Source: Pseudoruminococcus sp964385235
Lineage (GTDB): Bacteria; Bacillota; Clostridia; Oscillospirales; Acutalibacteraceae
DNA length: 14,429 nucleotides
Assembly: GCA_964385235.1 (NCBI GenBank)
Contig: CAYLOD010000049.1
Location: 1-14,429, forward strand
Direction of reading: 5' to 3'
The notes beneath the pieces were generated by a model. The model did not search any database and was not told the DNA's origin. It worked only from the letters and a program-made list of their open reading frames with translations. The stretch's first letter is position 1. Each line of letters opens with the position of its first letter. This document shows, piece after piece, positions 1 to 6,313 of this stretch. Position numbers and translations under genes: made by a program.

Positions 1-47
1 CAATAAGGCTCATTTCGACCAATTGCTCGCCCTAGAGGAAAGCGACA
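1..47. mobile_element. Possible insertion-sequence terminus or assembly junction at the window edge
   Basis: The coding frame of the MBOAT gene collapses just to the right of this segment, and none of the three minus-strand frames across positions 1-50 continues it in a recognisable way. Read on the minus strand, the segment begins TGTCGCTTTCC. A TG start is common at the ends of several IS families (for example IS3 and IS21), and assemblies often break at such repeats. No transposase gene, terminal repeat pair or target duplication is visible, so this is inference. The stop codon TAA lies at 48-50, just outside the TG start. An exact insertion at 47 would therefore leave that stop in chromosomal sequence, which argues that the true junction is closer to 51 or that the cause is different. 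Confidence 0.25.
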
Positions 48-665
48 TTAAGCATTGTTCGCGATTATGACCTTTTTTGAAAGACCCACGATAACTCTAA
101 GCGCACCCTCGCTTAGATCCGCCGCCGTGATCCTGCGGTTTGAAATCTCATGCTCGACAACGCTGTAACGGACTATCGGGCCCGCGATAAGCTGAGGGAA
201 AAGCGACAGATAAACAAGAAAATTGCTGAAATTCCTCTGCGGCTCGACCTTGCCCCAGTAGCAGTCAAGAATATAAGAGATCGCCTGAAACGTATAGAAA
301 CTGATGCCTATAGGAAGCGTGATCTGCGGCACGGGTATAGCCGAGCCGAACACGCCGTTGATGGTTTCAACGAAAAAGCCCGTGTACTTGAATACGAGCA
401 GTAAAAGTATATCTATGCAGACAGCCGCCGCAATGAGCTTTCCGCTCGGCAGATCCCTGTTTTTCCCTATGAGAACGCCCATAAACCAGTTGAACGCCGC
501 ACTGAAAAGCAAAAGTATTATCCATATCGGCTCTCCCCACGCGTAAAATATCAGAGAGAATATAATAAGTATCTTATTTCTTGTTTCAATCTTTTTTGTC
601 GCAAAATAGCATATAAAACATAATGGCAAAAAGAAATAAAGAAAGAAAAGATCAGCAAAAACCAT
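48..665 (-). CDS. MBOAT-family O-acyltransferase, N-terminal part only (interrupted)
   Basis: This is the N-terminal 205 residues of a polytopic membrane-bound O-acyltransferase of the AlgI/DltB type, which transfers acyl (often acetyl) groups to extracellular polysaccharides or cell-wall polymers. The visible evidence is several hydrophobic helices, the segment LPIGISFYTFQAISYILDCY, then FPQLIAGPIVRY and GLSKKVIIAN, all in the order typical of the family. Family members are normally about 450-500 residues. This one stops after residue 205, so the second half with the conserved catalytic histidine is missing. The ATG at 665 follows an AAGGGGA ribosome site about 7 bases upstream. The stop at 48-50 arises just where the sequence ceases to resemble the family, which suggests insertion, decay or a misassembled contig end. 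The family call is firm; whether the gene is truly broken in the living cell is not known. Confidence 0.85.
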   Translation of the reverse strand: MVFADLFFLYFFLPLCFICYFATKKIETRNKILIIFSLIFYAWGEPIWIILLLFSAAFNWFMGVLIGKNRDLPSGKLIAAAVCIDILLLLVFKYTGFFVETINGVFGSAIPVPQITLPIGISFYTFQAISYILDCYWGKVEPQRNFSNFLVYLSLFPQLIAGPIVRYSVVEHEISNRRITAADLSEGALRVIVGLSKKVIIANNA

Positions 666-830
666 TTATGCATCCCCTTAAATTTATAAGCTTATATTTC
701 CGACACGGCAGGCAGCCGATGTAAATCAATTCAAGTGCGGCTTCAACAGACCGCAAAAATCGCAAAGTAATTTTCAGAGCTTCAGCGGAGGACCTAAGCG
801 GCAGATGCTCCCGCCGCCTTAGATGCAAGG

Positions 831-875
831 CGGGGCCCGGCGGGACGGAGCCCGGTGGGACGGGGCCCGGCGGGA
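831..875. repeat. Three tandem copies of a 15-bp GC-rich unit
   Basis: The units are CGGGGCCCGGCGGGA (831-845), CGGAGCCCGGTGGGA (846-860) and CGGGGCCCGGCGGGA (861-875). The first and third are identical and the middle differs at two positions. The array stands between mixed sequence and a strongly AT-rich tract. Just before it, CCGCCTT and AAGGCGG can form a 7-bp stem around AGATGC. The minus strand reads through it as Pro-Pro-Gly repeats, but the period of 15 is enough to explain that open frame. Confidence 0.8.
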
Positions 876-1081
876 ACATACGCAGTGATTAAATTTAAAT
901 TTTATTTTTATAGTATAACATATTTAACCCTTGTTTGGAAATAAATTTTTAAATTTTTATCTTTAATTTTCTTACATTTTTATAAATATTTGGAAAAATA
1001 TTTATAAAATAACATAGAAAGCTTAAATCATGTCAAATATTCTTTAATATTAATGCGGCAGGTCGTAAAAAGACGCTGAAA

Positions 1082-1107
1082 AATCGATCAGGCTGAAAGC
1101 CTCGATT
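1082..1107 (-). terminator. Weak hairpin with a T run on the minus strand
   Basis: AGGCT (1090-1094) pairs with AGCCT (1098-1102) around GAA. After a three-base bulge, AATCG (1082-1086) pairs with CGATT (1103-1107). On the minus strand the stem is followed by a short T run. This resembles a small rho-independent terminator, but no minus-strand gene ending here was identified, so it may be incidental. Confidence 0.25.
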
Positions 1108-1723
1108 CAGGCGGTATTTATCCGGTGAAAGCAAAATAAAATACATTATGTATCATGAATTTTTGATAATTTCGGCAAAATAACAATATGCGTTAAAACG
1201 ATCCGCGTCAATCTGATTTTGTCATAAAATTGAACCAGATTAAGACACAATATATGATATAACACAAAAAGGTGAGAAAAACGCAGAATTTTGAGAGATT
1301 ACATAAAAAACAACAGTATTTGAAAAAGACACGAATAACAAAGGCTATTACTGTAAAATATCTGACGCGCTGTGATAATAATATGCGGTATATATCTGAC
1401 ATTTATGACTGTGCGCGTGAAAAACCGTGCGGGATTTTTTATTTAAAAAATTTTACATTTATAATGTTCACTTTCAGGAGAACAAAATCAATGTATGGGA
1501 CATGAACGTCCGAAAAATCTCAATATTATGCGAAAAACCGCTCTCAGCCCCGCAAGACTTTACAAAAACCTGTTGCAAACCCCGCAAGACTGTTAGCGCC
1601 GTTTTGAAATTGCAGTATGTACAATATTGATAATTTTGTGAATTTCATTTATAAGATTATTTTCGTAGTTTTAATACACAATTATTGCAAGATTTGATTG
1701 CTATTAATAAAAATCCAATTTTC

Positions 1724-1752
1724 TTGACATTTTTCTCAACCTTGCTTATAAT
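1724..1752 (+). promoter_or_regulatory. Consensus sigma-A promoter of the zinc-ribbon membrane protein gene
   Basis: TTGACA at 1724-1729 and TATAAT at 1747-1752 are both perfect consensus hexamers, separated by exactly 17 bases. Transcription would start near 1759, giving a leader of about 75 bases before the ATG at 1836. The ribosome site AGGAGATG lies at 1821-1828. No operator repeat was noticed. Confidence 0.9.
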
Positions 1753-1835
1753 TATCCTGTAATTGTGCGGAATCGCAATGTCATAAAGTAACAGCTATTT
1801 TAAGAATTTTTAATGTTTTTAGGAGATGATTTTTT

Positions 1836-3488
1836 ATGTTTTGTGAGAATTGCGGAGCAAAAATTGAGGACGGCCAGCTCTTTTGTCAAAACTGCGGAAA
1901 AAAAATAGAGCCGCCTGTGGCTCAAGGCGCGCAGCAGACAACCGCTCCGGCCGCGGAACAGACCGTCCGGCAACCGGCGGCAAACGAAAATGATTTTTCA
2001 AATCAATTTCAAACACAGACCGCTGTCACGGAAAATCCGATGAATACCGTACCGTCGCCTGTAAACAACCCGTATGCCCGGCCGCAACAGATTCCCGCTC
2101 AGCAGAATCCTCAGCAGTTCGGATATACTCCCGCCCCGAAAAAACCCCCGTTTAAGCTTAACAAGAAGATCGTTATCATCGCTTCATCTATCGCGGCGGT
2201 TGTTGTCATAGGCGTTGTTATACTGTGTGTCGCCATATCAAACGCGAACAACCCGGTCAAAAAGATGACTGACGCTATCAACGCGGGCGATTACGATGCC
2301 GCGGAGAGGATCTTCTACTCGGATCCGGGCGCGTTCTCGGGAAATACCGACATAAAGGAACTTATAAACACCAAGGCTGATGAGGTAAAGAACGCATATG
2401 TGAACGGTACGTTCGACTATGACACGGCTTTGGATAAGATTAACGAGCTTGATGAGATTCCCCTCTCCTCCTCAACCTATATTAACGATGTAAAGGATTT
2501 CATAAACGATCTCAACTCTTCAAACGGGTACTTTAAAGAGGCTGAGTCATGCTTAAATAACAAGGACTACTCCGGAGCCATATACTACTATGATATGGTC
2601 ATAAAGGAGGACAAGAACTACGATACAGCACAATCTCAAAGAGCAAAGGCTGTTGACGGCATCAGGCAAAATTACCTCGACAACGCAAAGAAAAGCTTTG
2701 ACGAAGGCGAATATTACTATGCGTTCAGCTATCTGTTCACAGGACTTGAAAACGACTACCTCAAAGATGACGAGAAGCTCAATAAGCAGATAGACACATA
2801 TATTGACGAAATAATAAAGGTGTCGGATAATCTCTTTAACGAAAAGAAATACGGCGACGCTGTCTATGCTATAGAAAACGTCCAATCGTATTTTGAAAAC
2901 GACAGCTCACGCAACGACAAGCTGAACGCTCAAATTAAAAAAATCAATACCGAAACGCCCGCCCTACTGTATGAAATCGATTATCATGACAGCTCGTACT
3001 TCTACAGGTACCAGAGCGGCTCTAAGGACGTTGTAGGCAATACTTATGACAGTGACAACGTATGTACCCTTGAAACCTCCAAATACTCAAGCGACGGTGA
3101 ATTTTTCGTCGAGGTATACGCTAAGGACTACAAGAAGATAATGGGTACTTTTGCTGTCGAGAACGGCACCGATGCCGCCGCGAAGGGTCATATTGAGATC
3201 TTAGGCGACGACAAGGTTATTTATAAGAGCGAAACTTTCACAAGCAAATCAAAGCCCGTAAACTTTGAAGTAAATATAACAGGCTGCGAATGGATCAAGA
3301 TCCGCGCTGTACCTGAGAATAAAAAAGCTGATTTGAGCATCATACTTGCTGACGTTGAACTTTACAAGATAGGTTCAAGCGCGCCCGACGCGCCTGCCGC
3401 CTCAGAACCCGCAAGCAAACCGGAATCAAGCAAGGCTGAGTCAAGCAAGGAAAGCAGTAAGGCAGAATCCTCAAAGAAAGCTTCTTAA
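1836..3488 (+). CDS. Zinc-ribbon, single-pass membrane protein with TPR-like and probable NPCBM-like extracellular domains
   Basis: This 550-residue protein has no named function. Cys3/Cys6 and Cys17/Cys20 (CENCG and CQNCG) form an N-terminal zinc ribbon. Residues 25-108 are a Pro/Gln/Ala-rich linker and 111-135 are one membrane helix preceded by lysines, so the zinc ribbon should be cytoplasmic and the rest outside. Residues 140-370 are helical and rich in Tyr, Asp and Lys, with repeats such as NNKDYSGAIYYYDMVIKED that resemble tetratricopeptide repeats. Residues 385-512 are beta-rich, with GNTYDSDN, IMGTFAVENG, IEILGDDKVIYKSE and KPVNFEVNITGCEWIKI spaced as in NPCBM/NEW2 carbohydrate-binding modules; this is recognised by eye and not certain. 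Residues 515-550 are a low-complexity tail with four ESSK motifs. The start is fixed by AGGAGATG at 1821-1828. It is monocistronic, between a consensus promoter and a strong terminator. A role in sensing or organising the cell envelope is a guess. Confidence 0.88.
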   Translation: MFCENCGAKIEDGQLFCQNCGKKIEPPVAQGAQQTTAPAAEQTVRQPAANENDFSNQFQTQTAVTENPMNTVPSPVNNPYARPQQIPAQQNPQQFGYTPAPKKPPFKLNKKIVIIASSIAAVVVIGVVILCVAISNANNPVKKMTDAINAGDYDAAERIFYSDPGAFSGNTDIKELINTKADEVKNAYVNGTFDYDTALDKINELDEIPLSSSTYINDVKDFINDLNSSNGYFKEAESCLNNKDYSGAIYYYDMVIKEDKNYDTAQSQRAKAVDGIRQNYLDNAKKSFDEGEYYYAFSYLFTGLENDYLKDDEKLNKQIDTYIDEIIKVSDNLFNEKKYGDAVYAIENVQSYFENDSSRNDKLNAQIKKINTETPALLYEIDYHDSSYFYRYQSGSKDVVGNTYDSDNVCTLETSKYSSDGEFFVEVYAKDYKKIMGTFAVENGTDAAAKGHIEILGDDKVIYKSETFTSKSKPVNFEVNITGCEWIKIRAVPENKKADLSIILADVELYKIGSSAPDAPAASEPASKPESSKAESSKESSKAESSKKAS

Positions 3489-3507
3489 AAAGCGGCTTAA
3501 ATTCAAT

Positions 3508-3550
3508 AATAAAAGAAAAGCACGGTTTCGTACCGTGCTTTTCTTTTATT
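3508..3550. terminator. Strong bidirectional rho-independent terminator
   Basis: A perfect 19-bp inverted repeat (3508-3526 with 3532-3550) encloses the loop TTCGT. The core GCACGGT/ACCGTGC is flanked by A-rich and T-rich arms, so transcripts from either strand form a GC stem followed by a U-rich run. It sits between the convergent ends of the plus-strand zinc-ribbon gene (3488) and the minus-strand beta-helix transferase gene (3607), and probably serves both. Confidence 0.95.
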
Positions 3551-3606
3551 CCCGCGCGCCGGTAAGGCACGCGCCGCATAAAAGTATGTATCGGAATAAA
3601 GGGGTT

Positions 3607-4278
3607 TTATATGCTTTTTTCAACGACTTCGTTTTTCGTCTTGTATATGCTCCCCTCGGGGACATATCCGCGAACCATGGAAAGAGGATAAACGCAGGTA
3701 TTTCTGCCGATGACCGCGCCGGGATTCAGCACCGAGCCGCAGCCCACCTCAACGGAATCCCCGACTATCGCCCCGAATTTTTTCATATATGTTTCAACTC
3801 TGCCTTCATCGGTAAGCACAGTAACGAGGGTTTTATCCGATTTAAGGTTAGAGGTTATAGAGCCTGCTCCGAGGTGGGATCTGTGTCCGAGGACGGAATC
3901 GCCTATATAGTTATAGTGCGGAGCCTGTGCGCCGTTAAATATAATGGAATTTTTAACCTCGGTCGAGTTGCCGACGACAGCTCCCTCTCCTATAATCGCC
4001 GAACCTCTGATAAACGCGCAGTGGCGAATCTCAGCGCCGGGGCAGATTATGAGCGGACCCGAAAGATAGGCGCTCTCGTAAACATTGGCGCTCCTCGACA
4101 CCCATATTCCGTCGCCGCGCTTTTCGTACTCTCCGCCGTCGAGAGATTCCCCTATGGCGAGTATAAATTCACTGATTTTCGGCAGAACCTCCCACGGATA
4201 TTGTACACTCTCAAAAAGATCTTTGGCTATTGTTTCGTTTAAATCGAGAAGCGATAAGGTCTTGAGATAATTATACAT
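3607..4278 (-). CDS. Left-handed beta-helix (hexapeptide-repeat) transferase, GlmU C-terminal-like
   Basis: This is a 223-residue protein with an N-terminal helical cap (residues 1-45) followed by a hexapeptide-repeat beta helix. Isoleucine/valine-led turns repeat from about residue 58 to 205, for example ANVYESAYLSGPLIICPGAE, AIIGEGAVVGNSTEVKNSII and VEVGCGSVLNPGAVIG. The stretch HYNYIGDSVLGHRSHLGAGS (residues 121-140) resembles the acetyltransferase half of GlmU; proteins like this are often annotated as UDP-N-acetylglucosamine pyrophosphorylase-related. No nucleotidyltransferase (uridylyl) domain is present, so it should not be called GlmU. The acceptor is unknown; a sugar-nucleotide acyltransferase is the usual inference. 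The ATG at 4278 is chosen because GGGGGAGTG lies 7 bases upstream. An in-frame TTG at 4323 would add 15 residues but lies across the upstream stop. It is the last gene of the operon and ends before the shared terminator. Confidence 0.85.
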   Translation of the reverse strand: MYNYLKTLSLLDLNETIAKDLFESVQYPWEVLPKISEFILAIGESLDGGEYEKRGDGIWVSRSANVYESAYLSGPLIICPGAEIRHCAFIRGSAIIGEGAVVGNSTEVKNSIIFNGAQAPHYNYIGDSVLGHRSHLGAGSITSNLKSDKTLVTVLTDEGRVETYMKKFGAIVGDSVEVGCGSVLNPGAVIGRNTCVYPLSMVRGYVPEGSIYKTKNEVVEKSI

Positions 4279-4319
4279 AAATACACTCCCCCAAATAATA
4301 TTTGCCGCAAAGTATAAAA

Positions 4320-4571
4320 TCAAGTTTCCGTGTCCTCGTCAGACGCGGTATAAAACTCCCACTCATCGTCGTCGAATTTTCCCGCGAGAAAGCGCACTTT
4401 TTTTTCGCCGCAGGTCACACTGTACGTTGAAAACGCGTACGGTTTTTTCGTATCGGGGTGCAGAACGACAGCGCACTCTCCAAAGCTGTACCAAGGATAT
4501 TTGAACACGTCCACGCCCTTTATACAAAAGCGTCCCTTTGCCTCTCTGCCGAGATACTCATATTGCTTCAA
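4320..4571 (-). CDS. Small conserved-looking protein of unknown function
   Basis: I do not recognise this 83-residue protein. It is soluble and acidic at the C-terminus (KFDDDEWEFYTASDEDTET), with no signal peptide or membrane helix and no cysteine pair that would suggest metal binding. The stop of the upstream YwqG-family gene is 18 bases before its start, and the next gene begins 41 bases after its end, so it fits in an operon. No in-frame ATG exists. The start must be the TTG at 4571, immediately after an in-frame stop, with AAAGGCGGTG as a fair ribosome site about 7 bases upstream. Reality is supported by tight packing, the ribosome site and sensible composition; the function is unknown. 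Confidence 0.6.
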   Translation of the reverse strand: MKQYEYLGREAKGRFCIKGVDVFKYPWYSFGECAVVLHPDTKKPYAFSTYSVTCGEKKVRFLAGKFDDDEWEFYTASDEDTET

Positions 4572-4589
4572 TTACCGTCACCGCCTTTA

Positions 4590-5402
4590 TCATAAACAGT
4601 CCCAGTTGTACATTACGTCGCCGAACCTGCGGTTTTTCAGATCCTCAGCTTTAACAAAGAAGTTGCAAACGCCGGAATCTCCCCACATAATGAGATCCTC
4701 TCCGTTCTCGGAATCCGAATCTATCTGCAAAAGCAGGGTATCGTAGCCGCTGTACTCCTCATCATATCTCGGGTCGCTTTGAGTAAAGAACGGATAACCG
4801 CCGAGCTTATGACCGCCTGATGATAACTTATCATATACCTTTTCCATAATCTCATCGGGCATATTGTATGTTTTATAATCAGAGCCTGTTTCCTCATTAT
4901 ACAATTTGACAAAAAGCTCATCAAAACGGTCGTCGGAGGAGTTCATAAAGTCCTCGGCTATTTCAAAGCCGAGCCTGAGAGGAACAAGGACCGGAGAATA
5001 TTCGTCCTCCGCATTCGGTGCTTCCTGCTGGTTCCGGGGGTTTTTGTCAATGTCGGCATGATAAAATATCTTGTAATCCTTCTGGCTTGTCGGTTTGTCA
5101 AAATCGACACCGTACATATCATCGGCAGGATTTATAAATATCTGCAAAATACCCTTTTCCGGAAAATTCTCAAGACGGGGGACCTCCTCAAAGTTTATCT
5201 GCGCTAAAAGCGCCATAGGGATTTTATCTCCCTTTTTGTCATAATTTTCCGCATAGGGGTACACAAAGTCCTTCGGCAGATATGGCGTTCCGCCAAAGCT
5301 GCTCTCATAGGGGGTCGTTTCACCCTTTGACGCGCTGATCCTCACACATTCTGTCCTTGTCACTTCCTTGAATTTTGCGATAATCTCATCAATGTCTGCC
5401 AT
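4590..5402 (-). CDS. YwqG-family (DUF1963) protein
   Basis: This is a 270-residue soluble protein of the DUF1963/YwqG family, whose biochemical function is unknown. Family features are visible in order: KIPMALLAQINFEEVP (residues 60-75), a beta-rich middle with ILQIFINPADDMYGVDFDKP, HKLGGYPFFTQSDPR (198-212), LLLQIDSD (223-230), LIMWGDSGVCNFFV (237-250) and the ending FGDVMYNWDCL. The length is normal for the family. The ATG at 5402 overlaps the last 14 bases of the upstream kinase gene and has GGAGG about 8 bases before it, inside that gene, so translation is probably coupled. The cytoplasm is the expected location. Confidence 0.93.
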   Translation of the reverse strand: MADIDEIIAKFKEVTRTECVRISASKGETTPYESSFGGTPYLPKDFVYPYAENYDKKGDKIPMALLAQINFEEVPRLENFPEKGILQIFINPADDMYGVDFDKPTSQKDYKIFYHADIDKNPRNQQEAPNAEDEYSPVLVPLRLGFEIAEDFMNSSDDRFDELFVKLYNEETGSDYKTYNMPDEIMEKVYDKLSSGGHKLGGYPFFTQSDPRYDEEYSGYDTLLLQIDSDSENGEDLIMWGDSGVCNFFVKAEDLKNRRFGDVMYNWDCL

Positions 5403-6021
5403 TTTTCAAACCTCCATCATTTTTAATGCCTATCATTTTTTCAATAAGCCTGACTGTACCGTCTATACCCAAAAACGCGCTGTTTATACAGAGGTCATAA
5501 TTTCTAAAGTCGCTCCACTTTTGCTCGGAATAATAATTATAGTAATTTGCCCGTGATCTGTCCTTTTTGGCTATAAAGGAGTTAATGTCCCTCTCGTCTA
5601 TTCCCTCAACAGTGGCGGCGCGTTCCCTGCGAAACGCGTAGTCGGCATAGATAAACAGCCTGACGCAGTTTTTATGCTCACGCAAAACATAGTCCGCGCA
5701 TCTTCCGACAATAACGCAGTCCTCGCCGGCGTATTCCCTGATGAGCCGGTTCTGTACGATAAACACCCTGTCGTTTATAGGGATCTGCGCGGTTCCCGTA
5801 AACGAGCTCGCTATATTCGCCGCACCTATAGATAATGAATAAAGCAGACTGTTCGCCGCCTTTTCATCGACGTCTTTCAGCACGTCGGGGCTTATTCCGC
5901 TCATTTCTGCGGCTTTATATATCAGTTCCTTATCATAAAACTTTATACCAAGGCTTTTCGCAAGTTTCTCTCCTATCTCATGTCCTCCGCTCGCATACTG
6001 ACGCGATATGGTGATAACCAC
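5389..6021 (-). CDS. Cytidylate kinase-like P-loop protein (Cytidylate_kin2 family)
   Basis: This 210-residue protein belongs to the cytidylate kinase-like family (PF13189), related to but distinct from Cmk, the CMP kinase. The N-terminus VITISRQYASGGHEIGEKLA is the family's nucleotide-binding loop, in which the usual Walker A lysine is replaced. FYDKELI (residues 28-34), CVIVGRCADYVLREH (102-116), the basic lid segment DRSRANYYNYYS (154-165) and NYDLCINS (174-181) follow in the expected order. The substrate is not established for this family, so CMP phosphorylation is only an inference. The start is taken as GTG at 6021, because AAAGGAAG sits 9 bases upstream and the protein then begins at the conserved strand. 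An ATG at 6054 would add 11 unrelated residues and has no ribosome site. It is the first gene of a four-gene operon. Confidence 0.88.
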   Translation of the reverse strand: MVITISRQYASGGHEIGEKLAKSLGIKFYDKELIYKAAEMSGISPDVLKDVDEKAANSLLYSLSIGAANIASSFTGTAQIPINDRVFIVQNRLIREYAGEDCVIVGRCADYVLREHKNCVRLFIYADYAFRRERAATVEGIDERDINSFIAKKDRSRANYYNYYSEQKWSDFRNYDLCINSAFLGIDGTVRLIEKMIGIKNDGGLKNGRH

Positions 6022-6086
6022 AGCGCAACACTTCCTTTCGGTAAAATATAACATAATTTTACGTCATTTATACTCAAATTATGCTT

Positions 6087-6115
6087 ATTATACCATATTT
6101 TTTTACCCTTTACAA
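6087..6115 (-). promoter_or_regulatory. Promoter of the kinase-YwqG operon
   Basis: On the minus strand TTGTAA (6110-6115) and TATAAT (6087-6092) are separated by 17 bases. Transcription would start near 6080, about 60 bases before the GTG at 6021. The first bases of the -35 box coincide with the end of the dispersed repeat at 6113-6249. Confidence 0.75.
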
Positions 6116-6249
6116 GCGGCCGAGGCACTCGACAATTCTAAGGTATTTTTGTTTGCCGCGCAGCGGGACAACCCCACTTCACGCCTACGCGACAGTAAAC
6201 TTTCTTTGCCGACGCCGGGCGAGGCTTGCCGAGCGATTACGCGGCTTGC
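6113..6249. repeat. Dispersed intergenic repeat, short copy
   Basis: Two parts match the copy at 9056-9276. The left 21 bases (6113-6133, starting CAAGCGGC) match 9056-9076 at 18 of 21 positions. The right 74 bases (6176-6249) match 9186-9259 at 65 of 74 positions by direct alignment. The middle is only about 42 bases here against about 109 in the other copy, so this looks like an internally deleted version. It has no convincing protein. Confidence 0.8.
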
Positions 6250-6262
6250 CCGCCCGTAAAAA

Positions 6263-6301
6263 AGCACTGTACCGACGCTTGGAACGGGATAGTACAGTGC
6301 T
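6263..6301 (-). terminator. Terminator of the DUF815-lipoprotein operon
   Basis: AGCACTGTAC (6263-6272) and GTACAGTGCT (6292-6301) form a perfect 10-bp stem around a 19-base loop. On the minus strand the stem is followed by TTTTTTA. It begins 12 bases after the lipoprotein stop. A T run also follows on the plus strand, so it may work in both directions. Confidence 0.85.
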
Positions 6302-6313
6302 GATTTTTTCTTT

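Larger units (their letters stand above)
666..1835. other. 1.17 kb intergenic region without a convincing gene
   Basis: This gap separates the divergent MBOAT and zinc-ribbon genes. Positions 690-880 are mixed to GC-rich and hold a short tandem repeat; 885-1020 are extremely AT-rich; 1080-1110 hold a hairpin; 1724-1752 hold a strong promoter. The 12-mer CCCCGCAAGACT occurs twice, at 1548-1559 and 1580-1591. Short open frames of 60-77 codons exist (for example 1208-1402 minus and 1272-1505 plus), but they lack ribosome sites and have the skewed composition expected of AT-rich noncoding DNA. It may contain an untranslated RNA or remnants of a decayed gene, but nothing can be named. Confidence 0.6.

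Noticed and set aside
831..875. Possible CRISPR-like array
   Set aside because: The units are contiguous with no spacers, and no cas gene is present.
652..879. Minus-strand open frame with a Pro-Pro-Gly-rich, collagen-like start
   Set aside because: The Pro-Gly pattern is a by-product of the 15-bp GC-rich tandem repeat; there is no ribosome site and the rest resembles no protein.
1208..1402. 64-codon hydrophobic minus-strand frame that could be a small membrane protein
   Set aside because: No ribosome site precedes its ATG, and the hydrophobic composition (Phe, Ile, Cys) is what AT-rich noncoding DNA gives.
1272..1630. Overlapping plus-strand frames of 67-77 codons
   Set aside because: Poor start context, no recognisable motif and AT-driven composition.
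3535..4242. 235-codon plus-strand frame starting inside the terminator
   Set aside because: It begins in a terminator hairpin and lies antisense to the beta-helix transferase, whose hexapeptide repeats and ribosome site are clear.
4279..4323. TTG start extending the beta-helix transferase by 15 residues
   Set aside because: The ATG at 4278 has a far better ribosome site, and the extra residues are encoded by what looks like its leader.
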